In this document: piece by piece, positions 1 through 11,782 of the stretch
How the letters are laid out: every line of letters begins with the position of its first letter
Position numbering within the stretch: position 1 is the first letter of the stretch
From: Limnomonas spitsbergensis
Lineage: Eukaryota > Chlorophyta > Chlorophyceae > Chlamydomonadales
Reading direction: 5' to 3'
DNA: 64,000 nt
Assembly: GCA_037349105.1 (NCBI GenBank)
Contig: JAYJMM010000052.1
Location: 124,001 to 188,000, forward strand
Translations under genes and position numbers: made by a program
Notes under the pieces: model-generated
Databases searched by the model: none
What the model saw: the letters and a program-made list of their open reading frames with translations, nothing else
Told to the model about the DNA's origin: nothing

Positions 1-600
1 AGCAGGGCATAGGAAATACGGGCGGTTGGGTGCATGATGGTGAAGCGCAACACCCACCAGCACGGCACAGAAAATACGGGCGGTTGCGGCGTATGCCAGT
101 GAAGCGCAACACCCACCAGCAGGGCACAAGAAATACGGGCGGTTGCGGTGCATACTACTGAAGCGCAACACCCACCAGTAGGGCACAGGAAATACGGGTG
201 GTTGGGGTGCATGCTGGTGAAGTGCAACACCCACCAGCATGGCATAGGAAATATAGGCCGTTGCGGTGCATGCCGGTGTAGCGCAACACCCACCAGCAGG
301 GCACAGGGAATACGGGCGGTTGGGGTGCATGCTGGTGAAGCGCAACACCCACCAGCTGGGCACGGGAAATACGGGCGGTTGGGGTGCATGCTGGTGAAGC
401 GCAACACTCACCAGTAGGGCACAGGAAATAAGGGCGTTTACTGTGCATGCTGGTGAAGCGCAAAACCCACCAGCAGGGCACAGCAAACACGGGCGGTTGT
501 GGTGCATGCCGATGAAGCGGTGCACCCACCGGTTAAGCGATGCACCCATTGGTAGGGCACAGGAAAAATGGGCGGTTGCGGTGCACACCGTTGAAGGTTT
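1..600. repeat. 60 bp minisatellite, about 10 copies
   Basis: Tandem units of about 60 bp, each containing AAATACGGGCGGTTG, a TGCATGCTGGTGAAGCGCAA-type core and CACCCACCAG. The array is already running at base 1, so it probably extends left of the window. Copies differ by scattered substitutions. Because 60 is a multiple of three, both strands stay open for long stretches (up to 124 codons); this follows from the period and is not evidence for a gene. Confidence 0.9.
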
Positions 601-639
601 AGGGTTGTTGTTTTGCACGGCATGATGCGTTACCCTCTT

Positions 640-1060
640 AAGCCAGTTTCTCTGGAAAGAGCGTAGCACCCACTTGCATGGCACTGTCCATACAGGCAAG
701 CGCTGTGCATGCGGGTGGGGCACTACACTCATCGGAGGGGCACGGTTATACGGGCGGGCGCTGTGCACAGTAAATAATACGGGTGGGCACTGCAGGTGGG
801 TGGGGCACTACACCAATCCGCAGGCTGGCGAGGCATTTAGACGGCGTTGCCCATCCGTCGGGGCGATGTGCATGCGCATGAGGTGATCGGGTGCTACGGA
901 TTAAAGTACTGGTAGGGCACTGTGCAAACACGCCGGTGATAGGAAGACCAGGATGTGCTAGTATACGTGCGGGGCGCTGCTCTTGCTCAAGGGAAATGCG
1001 CATACAAGAAGGGTGGTGCGCATGCGGGCGGGGCGCTGCGCTTGGGCGATGTGCATATGG
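640..1060. repeat. Degenerate GC-rich minisatellite (GCTGTGCATGCGGGYGGGGC)
   Basis: Loosely tandem units of about 30-60 bp built on TGTGCATGCGGG and GGGGCACTACAC. The same motif returns at 12020-12130 and 52190-52350, so it is a dispersed family. No gene is seen here. Confidence 0.6.
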
Positions 1061-1754
1061 TATGGGCAAGTCACAACACATGCGAGACATGCAAGCTCAA
1101 AAACGAGTCCCATAGTGCCTGCTGACTCCACCTGACACTGAGAGCTCTACCGCTGAATCCTTCTGTTGCTGTCTCCTTTACTCTTGTCGCGGCTGCTGAC
1201 GTTCCCTTAGGGCGGTCAAAATTATGAGCTGCCGGATAACCCTTGCTTCTGCACACATGCGGGTAGGCTTCCGCTGCTGCAGCTTAGTGACCTTAGTGAC
1301 CTTAGCGACCTAGGCTGGTTAGAAGCCTTGGGGAGCTAGGGGAGCTTACGGTATCATAAAACTTCCTCAAGCGCCCCTCAACCTTTCTTTGTTAATGAGA
1401 GCTAGCCGTCCCAGTAAGTTGAAGCCTAACCACAGTAGTACAACTTTCGATCGCATTCAAAGCCTGCGAAGCGTAAGAAAGTCACGGCTGAAAGTTGTTA
1501 TAAGTCGGTTGCCTACGGTACACGCTAGGCGACCTGCGATAGGCGCCTGTGTCAATCGCCGTCGTGATTCACTACATCTACCTCGGTAAAATTGGTAACT
1601 TACAGTATTTCCAGGCGATGGATGTCAATTCGACTTGTCAGTGGCCACGCCTGATTGTCGTTTGAAACGAGGTGCGTTCAAGCCTCTGTCTTCCAGTGGC
1701 TTGAAATAGGGGGCAAATCAAGCGGCCAAATCAAGCGCTCTCATGTTACCGACG
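1061..1754. other. Region with no recognised gene
   Basis: No convincing exon or repeat. Short open frames exist on both strands (for example minus 1256-1071), but none has a recognisable domain or a clear pair of splice sites. Confidence 0.4.
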
Positions 1755-3215
1755 CTGACGGCAGTTGCATGGAAATCAACCTCCTGGGAGGCAGGAAAGG
1801 CCAACTGTCCGGCACAGGTCTACATATGCTGAGTGCTCCACCAGGGCAGCAAGCCAGCAAGACTTCACCATTCACCCGGCAGGTGAAGGCCCACATCAAC
1901 AGAACCGAGCTGGCGGGGATCTACGGAGCCCAGACGAAGAGGCAGTCAAACATCGCAGTGGAAATTGCTACCTCTATGTACCAAAGACGAAGAGCGCTTT
2001 GGTCTACCATGTTTCTCTACTAATACAAACGCAGGGAGTTGGAATGCAGCCTGGAGCTGATCATCGGCCAACTGAAACAACTGAAATCCGAATGACTAAC
2101 CGCTGACTTATACAAAGTGAAGGCTCACAAGTCACAACGGAGACAAGGAGATCGACATGGCTAATTTAGTTGACAAAAGGGCTGCAAATAAAAGAGAACG
2201 GAAAAACCCCACCACGGCAGACAGCTGGGGTCACGGCTGCCGGTAACTCTGTTTTAAGGCGTGAGGATGGCAAAGTGTGCTCACAGACAAATGCGACATA
2301 GCAGTGCCCATCGCTCCGGAACCGTCACAACATGGCTCGTACTTGCGTTTTGCAAAGTTCTGCATGCCATGCCAGCGAATCCCAGCGCGGAAGAGGAGGG
2401 GAGCAAGACAGAACCCGAGCCGCGAGCACTTGCAAATCTGACTGGTGGCCTAAAATCACACATGCGTGCGTGGGAGGCAAAACCTAGGCAAATCCGACAA
2501 AGGCGTATTAGCGTGTACTTCTTGACTTCCAGGGCTGACAGCACGGGCTGACACTCTGAAAGCGGCTTGTATAAAGTCAGATCAGGCGTCGCTTCACTAG
2601 TGGAATGAGGCCCATATCCCCAATTCGCATTGAGAAGCACATGATCTTCATTTGAGGCACGCATCCTCCTTCGACATACTCACCTTCACCTGCCTCGGCA
2701 GTCTGATTGATGAACTAACTGATTACAACCAAATTTAAATTCACGTGTCAATTTCCGTGCAGAGAACGGAGCACGGCTCTCTGAACCATGGCGCTTGCAC
2801 GGTTTTCTCCGTGTCGACCAGATTGCCACCAGCCTAAGCGGTTACGTTATGTACCGGCAAGTGTTACAACAACAGACCCTCCCTCGATTGCGCAGGGCAA
2901 AAGGGTCCATGCAATTTCTAGGGCGCGGTTTCCCCCCCTCCTTCACCAGTATGCATGCCCCCATATAGCTCACCCCCCTGGTTCAACTCCTCAATCCCTA
3001 CCACGCAAACATATCCATACCTGAGCAAGCCTAGATTTGTTGCTTTTTTTTGCCTTCCTGGGGCATAGGCTTGAGAGGGGCAAACATACTTCGGGCAGCC
3101 TTTTCCTTTTGGGAGGGGTATTGCTTTCTACTTTGTGTTCTTCTCTTTCTTTCCCTCGTACCTCCAGTTATTTTTCTTCCAACGGGACAGTTGGGCGCCC
3201 ACGCGGCCGAGCCTT
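1755..3215 (+). mobile_element. Decayed retroelement fragment with RNase H remnants, copy A
   Basis: This block is nearly identical to 43612-45062 (copy B) in the same orientation. It carries remnants of an RNase HI domain on the plus strand. DADGSC is the decayed first aspartate motif (copy B has AYTDGSC), and NRTELAGIYGA is the glutamate motif. KVKAH followed after a frame break by GDKEIDMANLV resembles the H...GNE.AD end of the domain. Frameshifts and stops interrupt it. The rest is non-coding and ends at the boundary GTTGGGCGCCCACGCGGCCG followed by AGCCTT, after which the two copies diverge. The class is uncertain: it could be the 3' part of a LINE or of another RNase H-bearing element. 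It is a non-functional relic. Confidence 0.75.
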
Positions 3216-5863
3216 AGCTGGGTGCTAAGTGCCGCCGTTTGCTGGCGGAGTGGGCCAGTGGTAGCTCTCCCGGCCATCTAGGCAAGATGTGGTGCATCGC
3301 CGCCTTCCTGCAAGGCATGCAGCACAGGCAGCATGTGGCGGGGCGAGCTGGTGGGCATTTGAAGGCGAAGGAGGGGCACCAGGGCTCCTGGTGCGGGCAG
3401 TGAGCATGGCTGCATGCATGATCCTGAGCAATAGGCCGGGTTATGGACGCGGCATGGCGTGCACAGGAAATTCCTTGGAGTGAGGTGTCTGATGCTGATG
3501 ATGAGCAAGGTATAAGATAAAAGAGTGACATGTTTCAGAGTGACAGGGTGTCATCATAGGTTTTGGCGGAAAATTTTGTTTCGCAAATCTATATCCGTAC
3601 CCCAGGCAGTGGCCCAAGCTGGCAGTGGCCCAAGCTGGCGGATTGGACACAACTGACTAAATGAACGAGCCCCTGGCCTTAACGTGTTACTGTTTAGGGT
3701 GAAGGTGCCTGACTCAGCAAGAGGTGGCTCAGCAAATCTGCCAAAGGCCGCACCCTCAGTTACTAGGTTTTTTGCAGTTTAGGGTTACAGGTTGCTTTAC
3801 TCAGGTTTAAGTGCCTTCCGCAGCGAGAGGTAACACAGCGAGTGGTGATTCAGCAAAACAGGATACCTCTGGGCAAGGTGGCACCTCGGTTGGTATCAAT
3901 GGCTTGCGTGCCACAAAAATACTGTTGACGGCCAGGCGGATCCGGCAGATCCACATCAGATCCAGGTTAGTTGCTACACATTGTGAAGTACATCTAATTA
4001 CTGACGACTACATGTGGCCAGGCAGATCCAGGCTGGTTTCCACACAGTAAGAAGTGCAGATTATCATTGATGACGAGATGCGACAAGGTAGATCCAGGTC
4101 AGATCCAGGCTGGTTGCCAGAGAAGTATAGTGGCTGAGGACCAACAAATTGAACTCGACAAACACATGGCCTGGAGTGCGGCCTTTTACCGAACCTCATG
4201 GGCGCTGGGTAAGGACCAAACCAACTCGCAGTGATTGCTCCTGAATATTACGGTTACAGAAACTGGGATTAACCTTGCTGGAATTGGCCCTCTCACTTGA
4301 ATGTCTGGCTCTCGACAATTGTGTTGGCCTTTGCTTCTTCTAGGGGAAGTAATAACCAGTACCGTAGAATAATCTTTTGCAGCCGGCATTGCCCTCAACC
4401 TGGACCATTGATGCCCAAGAAGACTGACCAGTGGGTTATTTCACACTCTTGTTCTTACTCTACCCCTCTCAAAGTAACTCCGGTAGGCCTCGGAAATTAC
4501 GCTGCCAATACAATTGCAACTTTTTTGTGTGTGGACCCTCTTGTTGATGTGAACTCGATCCATTAGGGTCTTGTGGTGTTGATGGCGACTGTTACGCCAT
4601 AACTGGGAAACACACACGCTAATGTGATACATCACTCCTTTCATGTAGACAGTCAAGACTGTTTTCGAATGTGCCAGGATGAGAAATAAAGTAATAAGGC
4701 CCCCATGGAGACAGCACGCCAGCTGTTCAGACCTCAACCCTCACGCCCGCTGAGTAAGCAGCATTGTTGTGCTCATGAGAAAAGCACAGCACAGGAAAAC
4801 CGAGGCCGGGTTTAAGTGACAGGACAGAGGACTGACCATTCTTTCCCGTATCCCCAATGGTATTTGCGACAGACCTCTGGACCATCGTGACCACATCGAT
4901 TTCGTTTGGAAGCTGCAGGAAAATGCAGCAAACATACGAGCGGGGGCATTCCATTGGTCAATTGATGCATACCAGGTCAGCCATGTGGGGGAGGTGTCAC
5001 GTCATTAACTGGTTGGGGACATGAGCCGTTTAGAGGGACTGGAATCACCCGGATTTTAGTCATGGACGGCCCCAATGCCAAGTCAGATCTTGACACTAAA
5101 TTTGTATTTCTTCAGGCCTCCGTGTGAAAAAAAGGCATGGCTCTGCTCTAGTTGTTGAGGACCCGTGATTTTCTGGTGATCTGGATTTATTTAAATGCCA
5201 AAATATGCTGGTGTAACCACTAAGGGCCAAATCCAAAACGGCACGTCCCGATCAGACATGATTCTGATTGAATTGAGACCCCTGCTCCTGGGGTTCCCAG
5301 GGACAGATAGGCAAGCACGGTACCGGTATGTGTTGAGCTTGACCTGCAGCGTGATAAAAACCACGGGATCAGGAAATGGTCAGAAGGGTTCGGTTCGAGA
5401 GTCCTGGGGTAAAGAGACGGACCACGGCTGCAATTTTGTCACTAGGGACCAGTGATCCAGAAGTGTTTGAGGTAGATGGACTCGAGCACCAGCATTTCAT
5501 CACGAGCGGACTGATGAAGGAATGAGCCAATCAGGGGGAGCCAATCATGCCCCCCCCCCCCCATGGTGCTGATGAGGACTGCCAGCCATGCACCTTGGAA
5601 GCCAGCAGCTTCACGCAGCAGACTGCCAAGTGCGATTTGTATGACAGGGGTGGGTTCGGGGTTTTGTCTCTTATTCCGTAACCAGAACACATTGTGACGT
5701 CTCCTCTATCAGATGATTAGGTGGCCTTATTCGGTACTGTGTGATACAGGCATTTACATACATGCCGCTATCCTGCAAAGTGCGCCATCACTCCAGGGTG
5801 GATGAATCTACCCACCTCGTCGCCAAAAGGAGTGACTTGAAGCGACGCCTCGGCAAATCCGCG
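3216..5863. other. Region with only small repeats; no firm gene
   Basis: Contents: a GCCCAAGCTGGCAGTG doublet at 3605-3640; two copies of a CTCAGCAA-containing unit at 3710-3860; two to three degenerate copies of a GATCCAGGTCAGATCCAGGCT-like unit at 3935-4130; and a C14 run at 5550. A minus-strand open frame at 5690-5442 contains DEMLVLESIYLKHF, which loosely recalls the start of an RWD domain. The C14 run lies in that frame and its reading is unreliable. I see nothing else here. Confidence 0.4.
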
Positions 5864-5946
5864 TCATGTCGAGACGATGACCTGATGCCCTGAGAGGGCG
5901 TCATACATGGCAGGCAAACTCTTCGTTCTCGTCAGATTGGATCTGC
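5864..5946 (-). CDS. Possible terminal exon ending at TGA (unknown protein)
   Basis: On the minus strand a good acceptor (CATGGCTGCAG) is followed by an open frame of about 27 codons ending at TGA (5864-5866), with the natural-looking sequence RTKSLPAMYDALSGHQVIV. The frame upstream runs into the (CAGGG)n array, whose reverse complement has no stops. The long open frame spanning 5864-8488 therefore means nothing beyond this short piece. No family recognised. Low confidence. Confidence 0.25.
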
Positions 5947-5974
5947 CTGCAGCCATGGGCAGGCTAGGTACGTG

Positions 5975-8425
5975 GGAGGGCAGGGCAGGGCAGGGCAGGG
6001 CAGGGCAGGGCAGGGCAGGGCAGGGCAGGGCAGGGCAGGGCAGGGCAGGGCAGGGCAGGGCAGGGCAGGGCAGGGCAGGGCAGGGCAGGGCAGGGCAGGG
6101 CAGGGCAGGGCAGGGCAGGGCAGGGCAGGGCAGGGCAGGGCAGGGCAGGGCAGGGCAGGGCAGGGCAGGGCAGGGCAGGGCAGGGCAGGGCAGGGCAGGG
6201 CAGGGCAGGGCAGGGCAGGGCAGGGCAGGGCAGGGCAGGGCAGGGCAGGGCAGGGCAGGGCAGGGCAGGGCAGGGCAGGGCAGGGCAGGGCAGGGCAGGG
6301 CAGGGCAGGGCAGGGCAGGGCAGGGCAGGGCAGGGCAGGGCAGGGCAGGGCAGGGCAGGGCAGGGCAGGGCAGGGCAGGGCAGGGCAGGGCAGGGCAGGG
6401 CAGGGCAGGGCAGGGCAGGGCAGGGCAGGGCAGGGCAGGGCAGGGCAGGGCAGGGCAGGGCAGGGCAGGGCAGGGCAGGGCAGGGCAGGGCAGGGCAGGG
6501 CAGGGCAGGGCAGGGCAGGGCAGGGCAGGGCAGGGCAGGGCAGGGCAGGGCAGGGCAGGGCAGGGCAGGGCAGGGCAGGGCAGGGCAGGGCAGGGCAGGG
6601 CAGGGCAGGGCAGGGCAGGGCAGGGCAGGGCAGGGCAGGGCAGGGCAGGGCAGGGCAGGGCAGGGCAGGGCAGGGCAGGGCAGGGCAGGGCAGGGCAGGG
6701 CAGGGCAGGGCAGGGCAGGGCAGGGCAGGGCAGGGCAGGGCAGGGCAGGGCAGGGCAGGGCAGGGCAGGGCAGGGCAGGGCAGGGCAGGGCAGGGCAGGG
6801 CAGGGCAGGGCAGGGCAGGGCAGGGCAGGGCAGGGCAGGGCAGGGCAGGGCAGGGCAGGGCAGGGCAGGGCAGGGCAGGGCAGGGCAGGGCAGGGCAGGG
6901 CAGGGCAGGGCAGGGCAGGGCAGGGCAGGGCAGGGCAGGGCAGGGCAGGGCAGGGCAGGGCAGGGCAGGGCAGGGCAGGGCAGGGCAGGGCAGGGCAGGG
7001 CAGGGCAGGGCAGGGCAGGGCAGGGCAGGGCAGGGCAGGGCAGGGCAGGGCAGGGCAGGGCAGGGCAGGGCAGGGCAGGGCAGGGCAGGGCAGGGCAGGG
7101 CAGGGCAGGGCAGGGCAGGGCAGGGCAGGGCAGGGCAGGGCAGGGCAGGGCAGGGCAGGGCAGGGCAGGGCAGGGCAGGGCAGGGCAGGGCAGGGCAGGG
7201 CAGGGCAGGGCAGGGCAGGGCAGGGCAGGGCAGGGCAGGGCAGGGCAGGGCAGGGCAGGGCAGGGCAGGGCAGGGCAGGGCAGGGCAGGGCAGGGCAGGG
7301 CAGGGCAGGGCAGGGCAGGGCAGGGCAGGGCAGGGCAGGGCAGGGCAGGGCAGGGCAGGGCAGGGCAGGGCAGGGCAGGGCAGGGCAGGGCAGGGCAGGG
7401 CAGGGCAGGGCAGGGCAGGGCAGGGCAGGGCAGGGCAGGGCAGGGCAGGGCAGGGCAGGGCAGGGCAGGGCAGGGCAGGGCAGGGCAGGGCAGGGCAGGG
7501 CAGGGCAGGGCAGGGCAGGGCAGGGCAGGGCAGGGCAGGGCAGGGCAGGGCAGGGCAGGGCAGGGCAGGGCAGGGCAGGGCAGGGCAGGGCAGGGCAGGG
7601 CAGGGCAGGGCAGGGCAGGGCAGGGCAGGGCAGGGCAGGGCAGGGCAGGGCAGGGCAGGGCAGGGCAGGGCAGGGCAGGGCAGGGCAGGGCAGGGCAGGG
7701 CAGGGCAGGGCAGGGCAGGGCAGGGCAGGGCAGGGCAGGGCAGGGCAGGGCAGGGCAGGGCAGGGCAGGGCAGGGCAGGGCAGGGCAGGGCAGGGCAGGG
7801 CAGGGCAGGGCAGGGCAGGGCAGGGCAGGGCAGGGCAGGGCAGGGCAGGGCAGGGCAGGGCAGGGCAGGGCAGGGCAGGGCAGGGCAGGGCAGGGCAGGG
7901 CAGGGCAGGGCAGGGCAGGGCAGGGCAGGGCAGGGCAGGGCAGGGCAGGGCAGGGCAGGGCAGGGCAGGGCAGGGCAGGGCAGGGCAGGGCAGGGCAGGG
8001 CAGGGCAGGGCAGGGCAGGGCAGGGCAGGGCAGGGCAGGGCAGGGCAGGGCAGGGCAGGGCAGGGCAGGGCAGGGCAGGGCAGGGCAGGGCAGGGCAGGG
8101 CAGGGCAGGGCAGGGCAGGGCAGGGCAGGGCAGGGCAGGGCAGGGCAGGGCAGGGCAGGGCAGGGCAGGGCAGGGCAGGGCAGGGCAGGGCAGGGCAGGG
8201 CAGGGCAGGGCAGGGCAGGGCAGGGCAGGGCAGGGCAGGGCAGGGCAGGGCAGGGCAGGGCAGGGCAGGGCAGGGCAGGGCAGGGCAGGGCAGGGCAGGG
8301 CAGGGCAGGGCAGGGCAGGGCAGGGCAGGGCAGGGCAGGGCAGGGCTGGGCTGGGCTGGACAGGGCTGGGCTGGGCAGGGTAGGGCAGGGCAGGGCAGGG
8401 CAGGGCTGGGCGGGGTAGGACAGGG
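5975..8425. repeat. (CAGGG)n pentanucleotide array, about 2.4 kb
   Basis: Perfect CAGGG repeats run from about 5978 to 8345 (roughly 470 copies), then degenerate to CTGGG, TAGGG and CGGGG variants up to about 8425. The plus strand has GGG every five bases with two-base CA spacers, an uninterrupted G-quadruplex-capable G3N2 lattice. The minus strand is correspondingly C-rich. Neither strand has stops in any frame (QGRAG one way, PCPAL the other), which creates the longest open frames in the window as artefacts. A short duplicated motif TTGACAGTTGGAC follows at 8428-8464. Confidence 0.98.
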
Positions 8426-8499
8426 CAGTTGACAGTTGGACCAGGGGGGCAGTTGACAGTTGGACGGCCTGTATGTCACCTTTGCCAAACAGGCCTCAG

Positions 8500-8649
8500 C
8501 AGATGCAGAGGCTGCACAAGGAGATGGGTGGGCTGCGGGAGGAGCTGCGGTACAGCGCCCTCACTGGTAGGGAAGGTGCCAGCGCGGTGGAGGCCGAGGC
8601 CGAGGCAGTCATGGGGTGCAGGGTGGCCGAGCTTGAGGCCTTGCTGCAG
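8500..8649 (+). CDS. Internal exon of a coiled-coil protein
   Basis: This is 50 codons, phase 0 at both ends, with acceptor GGCCTCAG and donor CAG|GTGCAT. The peptide begins QMQRLHKEMGGLREELR and ends CRVAELEALLQ, with leucine/heptad spacing typical of a coiled coil. GC content jumps relative to both flanks, as expected for an exon. An alternative acceptor lies seven bases upstream. No family can be named from so short a piece. The (CAGGG)n array would lie in the intron upstream of it. I did not find the partner exons. Confidence 0.5.
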
Positions 8650-8865
8650 GTGCATGCACTTGGGGGGGGGGGAGGATGCATATTGTGACTAGTTTGTGTG
8701 CGTTTGTAAGTTTGAGCCTAACCAGGCCAGACGGTTGGCTTCCTTTATCAAGTATTCAGAGCATTGCAATTGAAGCAGGCCGAGAGATATGGGCAGAACA
8801 AGGCTGGCGCACTCCCTCCCTGCTTTTCACACGATTTTGTGTTTCACCCCTTCCCTCTCGGCACA

Positions 8866-8957
8866 TCATTGTCCTACGCCATCCCCTCTCCTCATACAGT
8901 TCCTCTTCGTAGTGCAGCCCTGCGCCCTCCCCTCTCCTCATACAGTTCCCCTTTATA
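8866..8957. repeat. 46 bp direct repeat (two copies)
   Basis: Two tandem copies of a unit containing CCCCTCTCCTCATACAGTTC and AGTGCAGCCCTGCGCC. The same unit flanks the element at 35180-35370. Confidence 0.6.
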
Positions 8958-9190
8958 GTGCTAGAGGGGTCCGACGCTAGGGGGTAAGTCGATTCCGCTG
9001 TGTCCCCATCCTACTTTTGGCGTGCTGTCAGTTTTCGACAGCAGAAAGCGACAGCCTGTCGCTTTCGGCGATCGGCTGTCGATATTGTGCTAAAACGAAC
9101 AGCGAACAATGTGAAACTCGCTGTCGCTGTACAGCTTTCTCAACAGCCGTTTCTGGTAGCTGAACGTCTGCTCTCCCCACTTTTCCTCGT
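8958..9190 (+). mobile_element. Palindrome-rich element with terminus GAGGGGTCCGAC, copy 1
   Basis: It starts sharply at AGAGGGGTCCGAC and continues with CCGCTGTGTCCCCATCCTAC. It then has many short inverted motifs of the type CGACAGC/GCTGTCG. An inverted copy lies at 35180-35370. Its far end is not defined and no gene is recognised inside. Function unknown; a small non-autonomous transposon is possible. Confidence 0.4.
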
Positions 9191-9822
9191 CTTAGGTGTT
9201 CCTCGGAATCCGTCATATTTTATTCTCATACAGGCTATTGCATTCACTGCACTTCAGGTTGGACGTTTGATTTATACTAGTAGATTCGACTCAGACGGAA
9301 ATCGCAACACTCCAATTGGTGACCCAGCCCTCGATTATCGTTTCGTCACGACTGAATTGCACGGCAGATGGAATGAGAGGAGCGCAACATCTACAGCGCA
9401 CAAATGAATTTAGATAACCAGGTACAAATAATGCCTTCAAGTACCAGCGAAGCATGGCATGTGAATACTACCATCACATCCCATGCTGGTTCAGAGATTG
9501 CACGCATGAGTGTGCGGATGAATACCGTTACGATCTTCTGACGCAACCAGTTTGTCATGTTTGTTGGATGCTCTTAATGTCACCTTGCCCTCCTGTCCTC
9601 CTACCCTGCCTCCTGCCCACCTACCCTCTCGCCTTTTATGCCCTCCTGCCGTCCTACATACCCTCCTACCCTCCTGCTACTACTACTCATAGCCATCTAA
9701 TGCACGACCAGGTGCCGATTGTGCGTTAAATTCGTAGCATAGCATGGCATTAACAATTCTCAAGTACTAGCACTCCATGCTATGCGTGTTGATAATATAC
9801 ATGTGTGAAGATAAATAGGCTC

Positions 9823-11386
9823 ATGACTACATTCAACTGCAATGGGAAACACTGTTCCCTTCAGATTGAAGGAAAGCGCCGGTCAACTAAGCCGTCATCA
9901 TCGAGTATCGATCTTCCTACGCAACCTGCGAAAAAGGTGTGTCGTGTTTCTATAATATTTTGTAGCTAGGTAAAATAGGCTCCTGTCCCTGCTCTGGTCC
10001 CTGCTCCGGTCCCTGCTCATGCTCATGTCCCATGTCACTGCCCCTGTCCCCTATCATACACATGTCCCCTGACCATGCTCCTGACCCTTGTCACTGCTCA
10101 TGCCCCATGTTCCTGCTCCTGTCCCCTTTCATGCACATGCCCCATGTTCCTGTCCCTGGTCATTGCTCATGCCCCATGGCCATGCTCTTGTCCCCTGTCC
10201 ATGCTCATGCTCCTGTCTCCCATCCCTGCTCCTGCCCCTGTCCCTGCTCCTGTCCCTTGTCCCTGCTCCCCTCCCCTGTCCCTGCTCATATTACTACTCC
10301 TGTCCCTTGTCACTGCTCCTGTCCCCTGTCACTGCTCCCGTCACTGCTACTGTCACTGCTCCTGTCCCTTGTCCCTGTTCCTGCTCCTGTCCCATGTCCA
10401 TGCTCCTGTCCACTGTCCATGCTCATATCACTGCTCCTGTCCCATGTCCCCGCTCCTGTCCCTTGGCAGTACTCCTGTCCCCTGCCCCTGCTCCTGTCCC
10501 TTGACACTACTCCTGTCCCCTGTCCCTGCTCCTATCCCTGCTCATGTCCCTCGTCCCCCTGCACCCATCTCTTGTCCCTGCTCTTGGCCCTGCTCCTGTC
10601 CTATGCCCCTGTTCTTGCCCTTCTACCCTCCTGCCCTCCTACCATCCTGCTCTTCTACCCTCTTGCCCTCCTACCCTCTTGTCGTTCTACCATCCTACCT
10701 TTCTACCCACATGCCATTTACCCTCCTGCCCTTTTACCCTCCTGCCCTCCTAACCTCCTCCTCTTCTACCCTCTTGCCCTTTTACCCTCTTGCCCCTCTA
10801 CCCTTCTGCCTTTCTACCCTCCTGCCTTTCTACCCACATGCCCTTCTACCCTCCTACCGATCTACCCTCATGCCGTTCTACCCTCATGCCTTTCTACCCT
10901 CTTGCCCTCCTACCCTCCTGCCCCTCTACCCTCCTACCCTTCTACCCTCCTGCCCTTCTACCCTCCTGCCCTCCTACCCTCCTGCCTTTCTACCCGTCCT
11001 GCCCTCCTACCCTTCTACCATCCTACTCTCCTACCCTCCTGCTCTCCCACATGCATGCACATTCATTTTGTCATGCAGGTCCCATATGAGCGGTCAGAGT
11101 TAGGACCGGAAAATGGAACAAGTGCACCCAGCACAACCGACTCAATCATGCAAGCAAAGATCCACACGGTACGTTAGTATATTGTACATATCATGCCATG
11201 TTTTAATAAACCTCATTTTCAAAGCATATTATGCTTGCATGCTGGGCATTTGGATGAAACGTGTGCCTTACATTCTAAATGCAGGAGTTTGTGGCATCTG
11301 TACAAGGCAGCGCATCATCTAGTTTGCTTGGTCTGCAGGAGTCTTACTCACAGTTCGGATTCTGCATGCAAAAACCGGATAAATAG
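9823..11386 (+). CDS. Three-exon gene, about 101 aa, unknown function
   Basis: Proposed exons are 9823-9936 (ATG, donor AAG|GTGTGT), 11079-11168 (acceptor TCATGCAG, donor ACG|GTACGT) and 11285-11386 (acceptor AAATGCAG, stop TAG). All junctions are phase 0 and the three frames join without a stop, giving about 101 residues. Exon 1 has a basic stretch, EGKRRSTKPSSSS, that could be a nuclear signal. Exon 3 ends FGFCMQKPDK. No domain recognised. Intron 1 (1,142 bp) is almost wholly the pyrimidine repeat at 9970-11060. The choice of start is not proven: TCATGACTAC is simply the first ATG in the open frame. The gene converges on the C2H2 exon at 12021-11783. Confidence 0.4.
9970..11060. repeat. Pyrimidine-rich compound simple repeat inside an intron
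   Basis: From 9990 to about 10610 the sequence is built on CTCCTGTCCCTGT-type units. From about 10615 to 11050 it changes to CTACCCTCCTGCC-type units. A shorter patch of the second type lies at 9590-9680. The plus strand is almost free of purine runs. Open frames up to 381 codons across it (10032-11177) are low-complexity artefacts, although the last one overlaps a credible exon at 11079-11168. Confidence 0.9.
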
Positions 11387-11433
11387 ACATTGGACATGTT
11401 GCAGCAATAAGGGGGACCAGAACGCATTTCAAG

Positions 11434-11599
11434 CTTGGTTGATCCCAAAGATCTTGAGGCAATCTTTCAGGACTTCAAGATGCTAAAGAATGGGGATCTT
11501 AAGATTGAAACATTCCAAGGCCAACGAAGCATGCTGCCACTGACCACCAAGGGACACATCCAGATGTCTTCAAAGGCAAATGTGGAACAGCTGCAAAAC
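11434..11599 (+). CDS. Candidate internal exon, unknown protein
   Basis: The open frame from about 11434 to 11599 reads VDPKDLEAIFQDFKMLKNG and continues to NVEQLQN, ending at a clean donor AAC|GTGAGA. The composition is protein-like. The 5' boundary is unclear: the TTGCAG at 11399-11404 would put TAA in frame, so an acceptor nearer 11433 would be needed. It may be a later exon of the gene at 9823-11386 through alternative splicing, or part of another gene. Confidence 0.35.
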
Positions 11600-11782
11600 G
11601 TGAGATACTGTCACAGTGATTGATGTAGGGTACGTATAATATACTCAAGGGATACGGTCACTGAATGTATGGTGGCAGGGGGGCTACTGGTGGGAAGGCA
11701 GTAGAGGCAGGCAAGAAGCAATATATGAAGCACGTAGCAAGGAGTTGGGGACTAAAATAAAAAATGAGAGCATTAACTTGTG

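Noticed and set aside
1071..1256. Minus-strand open frame GYPAAHNFDRPKGTSAAATR
   Set aside because: The composition is plausible, but there is no convincing pair of splice sites and no domain.
2788..3228. Plus-strand frames at 2788-3024 and 3037-3228, with equivalents in copy B
   Set aside because: They lie in the non-coding 3' part of the duplicated retroelement relic. Small indels between the copies are not in multiples of three.
5864..8488. Open frames of 800-874 codons on both strands
   Set aside because: They are the (CAGGG)n pentanucleotide read as QGRAG or PCPAL; neither strand can contain a stop. Only the short tail at 5864-5946 might be coding.
10032..11177. A 381-codon plus-strand open frame
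   Set aside because: Low-complexity pyrimidine repeat; only its last 30 codons match a credible exon (11079-11168).
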